Assembly (NCBI GenBank): GCA_022870745.1
Contig: CP085323.1
Coordinates: forward strand, 2,232,001-2,296,000
From: Silvibacterium acidisoli
Lineage (GTDB): Bacteria; Acidobacteriota; Terriglobia; Terriglobales; Acidobacteriaceae
Length of the DNA: 64,000 nucleotides
Direction: 5' to 3'
The notes beneath the pieces were generated by a model. That model made no database searches. It worked only from the letters and a program-made list of their open reading frames with translations, and was not told the DNA's origin. Numbering within the stretch: the first letter of the stretch is position 1; the number at the start of each line of letters is the position of its first letter. Below, in pieces: positions 23,411 to 31,277 of this stretch. The position numbers and the translations under genes were made by a program.

Positions 23411-25396
23411 CTAGATACGGTTGAAGGCTTTCTGAATGTCTTTCCAGGAATAACGCAGCGCGATGGGCCTGCCGTGGGGGCAGCTGGTAGGGTGTTCTGT
23501 CCTGGCCAGCTCGGCGAGCAGCCATTCCATGCGCTGGTTGTCGAGGCGGAAGTTCACCTTGATAGCCGAGTGGCAGGCGATTGAAGCGGCAACGCGGGTG
23601 CGTAGCGTACCCATGTTCTCGGCCTGTGCGGGATTGCCTGCCTGCTCGAGAACTTCCATCAGCATGCGCTCCATGCGCGCGCCTTCGAGGCCGATAGGGG
23701 CGGCCTTAACAGCGATTGTGTTCGGACCGAACGGCTCGGCTTCAAAGCCGTTACGCTCAAGTTCTTCCGATATGCCGGAGAAGAGCACCATCTGTTGCGG
23801 CAGCAGATCGATGAGCAGGGGCATGAGCAGGCGCTGTCGCTTCACGCTCTCGACCTCGCGTTCGCGCAGGATCTTTTCAAAGAGCACTCGCTCATGGGCG
23901 ACATGCTGGTCGACGATCCAGAGACCTTCGTCGTTGACTGCGAGGATGAAAGACTCGCGCAGCTGGCCGAGCGGCTTGAGAGAGGCCAGGGAGTTGAGGG
24001 TCGGCGCCTCGCCACCCTCCGGCAGCTCGTTGGTGTCCCACTTCGGTTCGCAGTCGCGGAGGGTTCCGCTGCGCGCCGGCTCGACAGGCATCGGCGCCGC
24101 GGACAAGGGAAATGGAATGTTCTGTTCCTGCGGTGGCAGCACCGGCGAGGTCAGCACCAGGGTTTCGCCGTCGCGTGTCAGAACCGGTTCCGGCTCAGAC
24201 TGGTTCTGCGAGTCAACACCGGGTTCGCCCTGCGCTTCGATATCTTCTTCGCCGGGTGCGGGCGATTGGCGTGGCATGAGCACGGCGGACGCCGTGGGAT
24301 TCGCCGTGAGCGCCGAGAAAAACTCCGCCGCCGGGCGCGCCTTCACCAACGTGTTGCGGATGCTGTCGCGTACAAAGTCGTGGATATAGCTCTGCTGACG
24401 AAACCGCACTTCGGTCTTCGAGGGATGGACATTCACATCCACCTCGTGCGGCGGCATATCGAGAAAGAGCAGCGCGACAGGAAACGACGTCGGCGGAATG
24501 ACGTTGCGGTAGGCCTCGCTGATGGCGTGCAGGATGAGCCGATCGCGAATGAGCCGGTTGTTTACGAAGATGTAGATCGAGTTGCGGTTGAGTTTCTGCA
24601 GCTCAGGCTTCGAGACGAAGCCGGTCACCCGCAGAAATCCGGGGTCTGGCGGCTGATATTCGTCATCGCGCTTCCAGGGCGGAGGCTCGGGCAGCCCAGC
24701 GCGGTCGAAGGGGCGTTCGGCAGTGAGCGGAATCAGCTGCGAAAGCGTGTCGTTGCCGAAGATCTGGTAGATGCGCTCCGATGGCTTGCTGACCGGTGGT
24801 GCGATCAGCAGCGCATGGCTGGCCGAGTGCAGCTCGAAGTGTTTGCCGGGATGCGCCAATGCGTAGTGGGTGACAAGCGCGGTTACGTGTGAGAGCTCGG
24901 TCGACTCGGCACGCAGAAACTTGCGTCGCGCCGGTGTATTGAAAAAAAGATCGCGGATACAGATTGTCGTTCCGGTAGGCAGTCCGGCGTCTTCCACGCG
25001 ATAGATCTTGCCGCCGACGATCTCAATGCGCGTTCCACCGGCTTCGTCTTTCGAACGGGTTTCGAGTTCAAGACGGGAGATAGAGGCGATGGAGGGCAGC
25101 GCCTCGCCGCGAAAACCGAGCGTGGCGATGGAGAGCAGGTCGTCGCTGGAGCGGATCTTTGAGGTTGCGTGGCGCTCGAAGGCGAGCAGCGCGTCATCGC
25201 GCACCATGCCGATGCCGTTGTCCACAATTCGAATAAGCTTGCGGCCGCCGCCTTCTACTTCGACGGAAATGCGCGTCGCTTCGGCGTCGAGCGAGTTCTC
25301 GAGCAGTTCCTTGACGACAGACGCAGGGCGGTCGACCACTTCGCCTGCGGCGATCTGGTTGGCAACCTGGTCGGAGAGTATGCGGATGCGGCCCAT
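23411..25396 (-). CDS. mutL: DNA mismatch repair protein MutL
   Basis: A 661-residue MutL with the GHKL ATPase at the N-terminus. Motif I is ELLENSLDA (E33 and N34), then DNGIGM at 58-63, and GFRGEAL at 93-99. The C-terminal dimerisation/nuclease domain carries DQHVAHERVLFE (496-507), which fits the endonuclease motif DQHA-x2-E-x4-E except for Val in place of Ala. A late CPHGRP motif also supports a nicking-competent MutL of the non-methyl-directed kind. The linker (about 370-450) is Glu/Pro-rich. No mutS lies in the window. It is separated from pyk by a terminator-like hairpin. Confidence 0.95.
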   Translation of the reverse strand: MGRIRILSDQVANQIAAGEVVDRPASVVKELLENSLDAEATRISVEVEGGGRKLIRIVDNGIGMVRDDALLAFERHATSKIRSSDDLLSIATLGFRGEALPSIASISRLELETRSKDEAGGTRIEIVGGKIYRVEDAGLPTGTTICIRDLFFNTPARRKFLRAESTELSHVTALVTHYALAHPGKHFELHSASHALLIAPPVSKPSERIYQIFGNDTLSQLIPLTAERPFDRAGLPEPPPWKRDDEYQPPDPGFLRVTGFVSKPELQKLNRNSIYIFVNNRLIRDRLILHAISEAYRNVIPPTSFPVALLFLDMPPHEVDVNVHPSKTEVRFRQQSYIHDFVRDSIRNTLVKARPAAEFFSALTANPTASAVLMPRQSPAPGEEDIEAQGEPGVDSQNQSEPEPVLTRDGETLVLTSPVLPPQEQNIPFPLSAAPMPVEPARSGTLRDCEPKWDTNELPEGGEAPTLNSLASLKPLGQLRESFILAVNDEGLWIVDQHVAHERVLFEKILREREVESVKRQRLLMPLLIDLLPQQMVLFSGISEELERNGFEAEPFGPNTIAVKAAPIGLEGARMERMLMEVLEQAGNPAQAENMGTLRTRVAASIACHSAIKVNFRLDNQRMEWLLAELARTEHPTSCPHGRPIALRYSWKDIQKAFNRI

Positions 25397-25411
25397 GCCA
25401 GAGTGAAGTCC

Positions 25412-25445
25412 TGAAAATAAGATGGAGACGGCCTGAGCCGTCTCC
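25412..25445 (-). terminator. terminator-like hairpin between pyk and mutL
   Basis: A perfect 9-bp stem GGAGACGGC / GCCGTCTCC with a 4-base loop. Read on the minus strand it is followed by ATCTTATTTTC, so it can end the pyk transcript before mutL. Confidence 0.65.
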
Positions 25446-25477
25446 GATTGTAGCGGGATTCCTTCCGCGGTTTCTGT

Positions 25478-26989
25478 CTACCGGGTGAGAGCTTCTTCGG
25501 TGGTCTTGTCCTTTGTGCTTTCGCCGAGGCGATCGCCAAGAACATGCAGGCGCAGGAAGTTGGTCGAGCCAGACTTGGTGCGGGTTCCGGCGACGATGCC
25601 CACGATGTCCTGCGGGCCGGCGTGGCCATTCTGTTCTAGCAGCGTCTCTGCCATGTCCACCATCGCTTCGGCGGTGTTGGCCTTGGGGCAGCGGATGGAT
25701 TGAACACCCCAGAGCAGGGCCATGCGATTGATGACCGTCTCCACGCTCGACAGCGCGTAGATGGGCGGCTTGGGGCGGTACTTCGAAAGCTGGCGGGCGG
25801 TGGTTCCGGTTTCGGTGAAAACGGCGATGGCGCGAACATCGAGGTCGGAAGCGGCATGGGCCATCGACTCACAGATGGTTTCCGCAACGGAAAGGCGGAC
25901 GTGGGCGGGGCGATTCTTCTTGAAGCTGTCGTCGATGTGCGACTCGGTCTCGATAACGATCTTGGCCATCATCTTGACGGCTTCGACCGGATATTTGCCT
26001 GCGGCACTTTCAGCCGAGAGCATGACCGCATCCGTTCCGTCGTAGACGGCGTTAGCCACGTCGCTGGCTTCGGCGCGCGTCGGGCGGGGATTCTCGATCA
26101 TAGACTCGAGCATCTGGGTCGCGGTGATCACCGGCTTGCGGTAATCGAGCGACTTGCGGATGATCAGCTTCTGGATCGCGGGAACCTTCTCCGGCGGGAC
26201 TTCCACGCCGAGATCGCCGCGGGCGACCATCACGCCGTCGGTGACTTCGAGGATCTCATCGAGGTTGTCGATGGCCTGCGGTTTCTCGAGCTTGGCGACG
26301 ACCCAGGTGTCTGCTCCGAGGCTGGCGATACGGTTCTTGACGATGCGGATGTCTTCGGCGGTGCGAACGAAGGAGACGGCGATGGCGTCGACCCCTGCCT
26401 TGACGACGAAATCCAGGTCGGAGGCGTCCTTTTCAGTCAACGAAGGCACCTTCACCGGGATACCGGGCAGGTTGATGCCCTTCTTTTCACCGAGCAGGCC
26501 TCCATTGATGATCACGCATTCCACGTCGTCGCCGTGGACAGCGATCACGTGCAGCTCAATCAGGCCGTCGGAGAGCAGGATGCGGGTTCCGGGCTCGACG
26601 TTTTCAGCCAGCGTGGTGAAGACGGTAGATACGGTGCGGGCATTGCCCTTTATGTCACGGGGAGTGATGGTGAGCTTTTCACCGGCGACGAGCTGAACGG
26701 GCTTGCCGCCTTCGAGCAGGCCGGTGCGGATCTTCGGTCCCTGCAGATCGGCGAGGATGCAAATGTTCTTCTTTTCCTCGGCGGCGACCTTGCGGACCAT
26801 TTCGATCAATTGAAGCTTTTCCGGCTGTGTGCCGTGAGAGAAGTTCAGACGGGCAACGTCGAGTCCAGCGCGAACCAGCTCGCGAAAAGTGGTTTCATTG
26901 CTCGATGCAGGTCCAAGCGTACCGACGATCTTTGCGCGGCGTACGGGTGCGTCCTGCGCGACCTTTGAATCGGCAAAAGTAGAGTTCAT
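25478..26989 (-). CDS. pyk: pyruvate kinase
   Basis: A 503-residue glycolytic enzyme converting phosphoenolpyruvate and ADP to pyruvate and ATP. The N-terminus reads RRAKIVGTLGPASSN, then GLDVARLNFSHG. The catalytic-barrel signature VARGDLGVEVPPEKV and the magnesium/PEP region KLEKPQAIDNLDEIL are present, as are ITATQMLESMI and the RAEASDVANAV...DGTDAVMLS block. The length is near the bacterial norm, with a short unstructured N-terminal extension of about 18 residues. It appears to be a single-gene unit with its own terminator. Confidence 0.96.
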   Translation of the reverse strand: MNSTFADSKVAQDAPVRRAKIVGTLGPASSNETTFRELVRAGLDVARLNFSHGTQPEKLQLIEMVRKVAAEEKKNICILADLQGPKIRTGLLEGGKPVQLVAGEKLTITPRDIKGNARTVSTVFTTLAENVEPGTRILLSDGLIELHVIAVHGDDVECVIINGGLLGEKKGINLPGIPVKVPSLTEKDASDLDFVVKAGVDAIAVSFVRTAEDIRIVKNRIASLGADTWVVAKLEKPQAIDNLDEILEVTDGVMVARGDLGVEVPPEKVPAIQKLIIRKSLDYRKPVITATQMLESMIENPRPTRAEASDVANAVYDGTDAVMLSAESAAGKYPVEAVKMMAKIVIETESHIDDSFKKNRPAHVRLSVAETICESMAHAASDLDVRAIAVFTETGTTARQLSKYRPKPPIYALSSVETVINRMALLWGVQSIRCPKANTAEAMVDMAETLLEQNGHAGPQDIVGIVAGTRTKSGSTNFLRLHVLGDRLGESTKDKTTEEALTR

Positions 26990-27065
26990 CCATCCCCCAA
27001 CTGCGTTTTTGGCTTTAACGCGTGTGCAAACTACTCAATTTTAAACCTTCAGGAGCGAGCAAAGC

Positions 27066-27956
27066 TCAGGAGTTGGCCTTGGCGCGGAGAGTTACGGGAT
27101 TTTCATCGTTCACCGGCTCGGTAAGACCCGGGATCGGGAAGATCTGCGCATTAAATTCGGCGCCCAGCAGAATGCTGAAACAGACCATGTAGAGCCAGAT
27201 TAAAGTCGCGACCCCGGCTCCCAGCGATCCGTAGACAACCGAGTAGTCCGCATAGCGGGTAAGGTACCAGCCATAGATCAAGGTGGCGAGAAACCAGGTG
27301 ACGGTCCCGAGCAGCGCGCCGGGAATGACCTGGTGCCACTGACGTTTGCGGGGCGTTCCAAAATGATAGATCACGCCGAGGACGACCACGCTGGTCAGCG
27401 TCGCGATGGTCCAGCGGATGATGCGGAACAGGACCAGGAGATAGAAGCGGATCTCGTGGTCGGCATTTTCGACCATCCAGTGCTCGATCGTATGCCCGAA
27501 GGCGACCAGACCGGTGGCAAAGATCATGGGAACCAGCGTGGCGGGAACCAGCGCAATGGCGATCCAGTGTTCCTTGAGCCATCCCCATTCGCCGCGCGGG
27601 AGCAGATAGGCGCGGCGGAAGCCATCCATCAAGGAGAGCATCGTGCCCATGGCGGCGGCGATGGTGATAAAGCCGGAGGTCCAGATGAGGCGAACGGACC
27701 GGGCATGGTTGTTCTGGAAATAGGTCAGGACCAGCGACATGGTGTCGTTGGGCAGAATCTCGGAGAACGCGTTCTTGATGTCGCCGCGGACCGTATCGGT
27801 TTCCGGCGTAAGCGCGAGAAGCGTAGTGATGACGAGCAATGCGGGAAAAACGCTGAGGATGGCGGAGTAAGCGGCTGACTTGGCATTCGTAAAGGCGCCG
27901 TGCCCGAGCGCCTTCCACATGGCCCGGCGCAGATGATGAAACATGCGCATCAGCAT
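27066..27956 (-). CDS. YihY/virulence factor BrkB family membrane protein
   Basis: A protein of about 296 residues with six predicted helices, matching the BrkB/YihY family (once thought to be RNase BN). Recognisable parts are GAFTNAKSAAYSAILSVFPALL, MLSLMDGFRRAYLLPRGEWGWL and the late block YADYSVVYGSLGAGVATLIWLYM then LLGAEFNAQ. ATG 27956 is chosen because AGGAAG lies eight bases upstream; the longer open frame to 28283 runs through the thioredoxin gene in another frame and is spurious. The transport or lipid-related function of the family is unsettled. Confidence 0.88.
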   Translation of the reverse strand: MLMRMFHHLRRAMWKALGHGAFTNAKSAAYSAILSVFPALLVITTLLALTPETDTVRGDIKNAFSEILPNDTMSLVLTYFQNNHARSVRLIWTSGFITIAAAMGTMLSLMDGFRRAYLLPRGEWGWLKEHWIAIALVPATLVPMIFATGLVAFGHTIEHWMVENADHEIRFYLLVLFRIIRWTIATLTSVVVLGVIYHFGTPRKRQWHQVIPGALLGTVTWFLATLIYGWYLTRYADYSVVYGSLGAGVATLIWLYMVCFSILLGAEFNAQIFPIPGLTEPVNDENPVTLRAKANS

Positions 27957-27999
27957 AATCTGAGCTTCCTGACGGCATGCAGGTCTGCCGGTTTCTGCT

Positions 28000-28470
28000 T
28001 TATCCCTTTGCTTTCCACTGGTTGAGGAAATTGGTAACGGAGGCCGGGTCCATGCGGCGCATCGCCTCGAACTCGCCTGCCTTCTGAGAATAAAGGAGCT
28101 TGCCCTGCCGGTCGAGCACGGCCAGTGCCGGAACACCCTTATGCAGCGGAATTTCGTACTTCTCTGCGACATCGGTGTTCTTATCCATGTGGCCGATATC
28201 GACGTGAACCAGGATGAAGCTCTTATCGAGGATCGAAAGATTCGGCTCCTGGTGGAAGTAGATATCCAGGACCTGGCAATCACCGCACCAGTTCCCGCCG
28301 AAATCGAGGATCACCCGCTTATGGGTCCGGGCGGCTTCGTGCAGCGCCTTCGTAATGTCGGCGTGTGCATCGGCGGTGTCTGAATAAATGATGCGTCCCT
28401 GCGCCATGGCAGCCGAGGCGAAGGCGGCGATGAAGAGGGCACAGGCGGCTAGCCGCAGTTTCTGAATCAT
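28000..28470 (-). CDS. secreted thioredoxin-fold protein (WCGDC)
   Basis: A 156-residue periplasmic protein with a signal peptide ending AAMAQG (about residue 24). A thioredoxin fold contains the active site WCGDC at 61-65, within LDFGGNWCGDCQVLD. A cis-Pro lies in HKGVPALAVLD. The CGDC dipeptide is unusual between the two cysteines and is found in thioredoxin_7/DsbD-gamma-like proteins, so a reductase or disulphide-relay role is plausible. ATG 28470 is chosen over the longer frame because CCGGAG precedes it by six bases. It is 43 bp upstream of brkB on the same strand. A perfect 12-bp palindrome lies in its leader. Confidence 0.85.
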   Translation of the reverse strand: MIQKLRLAACALFIAAFASAAMAQGRIIYSDTADAHADITKALHEAARTHKRVILDFGGNWCGDCQVLDIYFHQEPNLSILDKSFILVHVDIGHMDKNTDVAEKYEIPLHKGVPALAVLDRQGKLLYSQKAGEFEAMRRMDPASVTNFLNQWKAKG

Positions 28471-28486
28471 GGATATCTCCGGCGGA

Positions 28487-28513
28487 CCTTGATATCGCTC
28501 CGCGATATCAAGG
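28487..28513. promoter_or_regulatory. perfect 12-bp inverted repeat upstream of thioredoxin gene
   Basis: Arms CCTTGATATCGC (28487-28498) and GCGATATCAAGG (28502-28513) flank TCC. The element sits 17 bp upstream of the thioredoxin ATG, in the gap shared with the divergent phosphatase gene. It may be a repressor operator or an mRNA-leader hairpin; sequence alone does not decide. Confidence 0.5.
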
Positions 28514-28603
28514 ATGACATATATGGAACGGCCCACGCCGGGAAATCGTTTTATAGAGTAACCGGCAGATTCTGAAGCGGTTCCAGAAAGGGTTCACGGT
28601 ACT

Positions 28604-31252
28604 ATGGTTGCGAGTTCCATGAAAACGCGAAATCCATCCCCAAATCTGCTCCGGGCGTTGCTTGCGGTCTATGTGCTGGCGAGCTTCAGCTTCTGGCTGA
28701 CCGGGGTCATAGACATGTGGGATGGAGATCTTCACTGGAACCGCCATATTCAGGCGCCGTTTTCCTGCGACGACGATTCACTGAAGATCGACGAGGTCAG
28801 GCCTGAAGCGAAAAGCGCCGGGCTGGCTACCGGCTTCCGCGTCACCGGCCTGAACGGGGCGCCCAACACGGGAAAGAGCCAGTGGGCCGAGATTGTCAGC
28901 GAAGAGCACCCGGGCGACACCCTCGATGTTGAGTTCGTGCGGCCGGACGGCAGTTCCGGCATGGCGACGGTGACTCTCGTCACGAAGAGGAGAAGCCCGT
29001 CAGGAATCTCGGTCTGGGCTGTTCGCTCCCAAAGATTCCTGATGAGCTCGCTGTTGCCGCTCATCTGCCTGCTGATCGGCTATTGGGTGGTTTTTTCGAA
29101 GCCACTGCTTCGGAATGCGTGGCTGCTGCTGGTGCTGTTGACCGCGCCCAGCGTGATCTGGGTGAATATCGGCTATGCCACCGGCCTCGGGCTGGCGCTG
29201 CGGGCATTCTGGTACAACCTGCTGCAAATGGCGATTGCGCCCGCGCTGATGTTCTTCGGCGTCTACTTTCCGGAACGCTCGCGCATCGACCAGAGGCTGC
29301 CCTGGATCAAGTGGCTGGTCGTCGGCCCGATCCTGATCGGCGCAGTGGCGCTGTTTCCGCTGTTGTATCTGGAATACTTCGCGGCGCCTCCCAATCCGGC
29401 CTTTGCAGGGATCTGCCAGCAGATTGAGAAGATGATCAATGCGCTCAACCTGGCCTGCGTCATCCTCTACCTGATCTTCACGCTCGACAAGCTGCGGTCG
29501 GCGTCGACCGAAGACGCGCGCCGCAGATTGCGCGTGCTGACTACCGGTATGTTCATCGGTGTCGGTTCGCTGCTCTTCGTCTTTGTGCTGCTGCCTCATT
29601 TCGGAATCGACAACAGCGACAGGCCGGTCGACTTCTGGATACGCACCGCGGGCAGCATTCTGTTCACGATTGCGCCTTTCACGCTGGCCTACGTCGTGCT
29701 GGTGCAGCGCGCCATGGATGTGCGCGTGATTGTGCGCACCGGTACACGCTACCTGCTGGCGAAGGCATTCCTGTACGTGGTACAGTCGGCCCTGATTTTT
29801 CTGGCGACCTGGCTGCTTCTGCTGCCGATCTTCTCAAAGAAGCAATCGACCGCCTCTGACGTGGCCGCCGGCGCGGTCTTTCTCATGCTGGTCGTTGGCC
29901 TGCGTCTGGGCCTGGCAAAGCGCGCGCAGGATTGGATCGACCGCAGGTTCTTCCGCGAGGCCTACAACGCCGAAGTCGTATTGAACGAGCTTTCAGACGA
30001 GGTTCGCCGTTTTACCGAGACAGCGCCGCTGCTCGAGACCGTCGTTCGTCGCGTGGCCGAAACTCTGCACGTGGACCAGGTGGCGATGCTGCTGCGCCGC
30101 GGCGAATTCTTTCATCTGCAGCAGTCCATCGGGGTTTCATTCGGATCGAACGGAACGGCGATGCTCAACGCAGGCGCGCTGGTGCTGCCCGCGCAGGCCT
30201 CCGCGGTGCGCTATCTTGCTTCGACGAATGAGCCGGCGAGGCTTTATCGCGACGATCCTGATGCCTGGTACCTGATGGCGGGCATGAGCGAGCGACAGTT
30301 CCTCGACACCATCAACGCCGAGCTTCTGCTGCCGCTGCCGGGGCGCAACCGGCTGATGGGCGTGATGGCGCTCGGTCCCAAGCGCTCGGAGGCTGCTTAT
30401 ACGCAGGCCGATCTGCACATGCTGCAGACCGTTGCTACGCAGACCGGGCTGGCGATCGAGATTTCGGAGCTGGCGCGGTCACTGGCGACCGAGGCAGCGC
30501 AGCGCGAGCGCGTAAATCGTGAGATCGAGATTGCACGCGAGGTGCAGGAGCGGCTCTTTCCGCAGGAGATGCCGCAGTTGCCCGGCGCTACCATCGCGGG
30601 AGCGTGCCGGCCGGCGCTGGGCGTGGGCGGCGACTACTATGACGTCTTCGAGCTGACGGATGGCAGGACAGGCCTTGCGATTGGCGACGTAAGCGGCAAG
30701 GGAATCGCCGCGGCGCTGCTGATGGCCAGCCTTCGCGCCAGCCTGCGCGGCGTCACGCTCGACAACCCGCGCGACTTCGCCAACCTGATGGACAAGGTGA
30801 ACCGGCTGGTTTACGAGGCCTCGGCCTCGAATCGCTACGCGACATTTTTCTTTGCGGCTTACGACCCGAAGACGCGGCAGCTGGATTGCGTGAATGCAGG
30901 ACACAATCCACCCATCATCCTGCGCCGCAGGGCAGATGGAGGCCAGGACGCTATCCGTCTTGAGGCAGGTGGACCGGTGGTTGGTCTGCTGCCCGTGGCT
31001 CCATATACAGAGGAGTCGATCGTGCTTGAGCCCGGCGATGTGCTGCTGCTTTATACCGATGGCATCAGCGAAGCCATGACGCACGAGGACGAGGAGTGGG
31101 GCGAGGATCGGCTGATCGAAGCTGCTTCAAGGGTGCGGGAGCGGCCGGCTACTGAGATTCTTGTCTCCATCTTTGAAGCGGCAGACAGGTTCACCGCCGG
31201 GGCTCCGCAGCATGATGACATGACGCTGCTGGTGCTGAAGCTGGATGACTGA
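28604..31252 (+). CDS. PDZ-membrane-GAF-PP2C (SpoIIE-type) protein phosphatase
   Basis: An 882-residue membrane-bound serine phosphatase. One N-terminal helix (about 17-36) is followed by an extracytoplasmic PDZ-like domain (about 55-130, with SAGLATGFRVTGLNG). Seven or eight helices follow (145-430), then a GAF domain (about 465-630) and a PPM/SpoIIE phosphatase. The metal-binding landmarks are GGDYYDVF at about 673-680, IGDVSGKGIAAAL, YTDGISEAM near 818, and HDDMTLLVLK at the end. Such enzymes usually dephosphorylate anti-anti-sigma factors (RsbU-like), but no STAS or RsbW gene is nearby. ATG 28604 is used; 28619 is an alternative. mfd starts 25 bp downstream. Confidence 0.9.
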   Translation: MVASSMKTRNPSPNLLRALLAVYVLASFSFWLTGVIDMWDGDLHWNRHIQAPFSCDDDSLKIDEVRPEAKSAGLATGFRVTGLNGAPNTGKSQWAEIVSEEHPGDTLDVEFVRPDGSSGMATVTLVTKRRSPSGISVWAVRSQRFLMSSLLPLICLLIGYWVVFSKPLLRNAWLLLVLLTAPSVIWVNIGYATGLGLALRAFWYNLLQMAIAPALMFFGVYFPERSRIDQRLPWIKWLVVGPILIGAVALFPLLYLEYFAAPPNPAFAGICQQIEKMINALNLACVILYLIFTLDKLRSASTEDARRRLRVLTTGMFIGVGSLLFVFVLLPHFGIDNSDRPVDFWIRTAGSILFTIAPFTLAYVVLVQRAMDVRVIVRTGTRYLLAKAFLYVVQSALIFLATWLLLLPIFSKKQSTASDVAAGAVFLMLVVGLRLGLAKRAQDWIDRRFFREAYNAEVVLNELSDEVRRFTETAPLLETVVRRVAETLHVDQVAMLLRRGEFFHLQQSIGVSFGSNGTAMLNAGALVLPAQASAVRYLASTNEPARLYRDDPDAWYLMAGMSERQFLDTINAELLLPLPGRNRLMGVMALGPKRSEAAYTQADLHMLQTVATQTGLAIEISELARSLATEAAQRERVNREIEIAREVQERLFPQEMPQLPGATIAGACRPALGVGGDYYDVFELTDGRTGLAIGDVSGKGIAAALLMASLRASLRGVTLDNPRDFANLMDKVNRLVYEASASNRYATFFFAAYDPKTRQLDCVNAGHNPPIILRRRADGGQDAIRLEAGGPVVGLLPVAPYTEESIVLEPGDVLLLYTDGISEAMTHEDEEWGEDRLIEAASRVRERPATEILVSIFEAADRFTAGAPQHDDMTLLVLKLDD

Positions 31253-31277
31253 GCGACGCTGATAAACTGGGAATGAA

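Noticed and set aside
25700-26968. 422-codon plus-strand frame opposite pyk
   Set aside because: Antisense shadow of pyruvate kinase; all family motifs are on the minus strand.
27957-28283. N-terminal extension of the BrkB-family protein
   Set aside because: It runs across the thioredoxin gene in another frame and is Arg/Ser-rich noise; a good start with AGGAAG exists at 27956.
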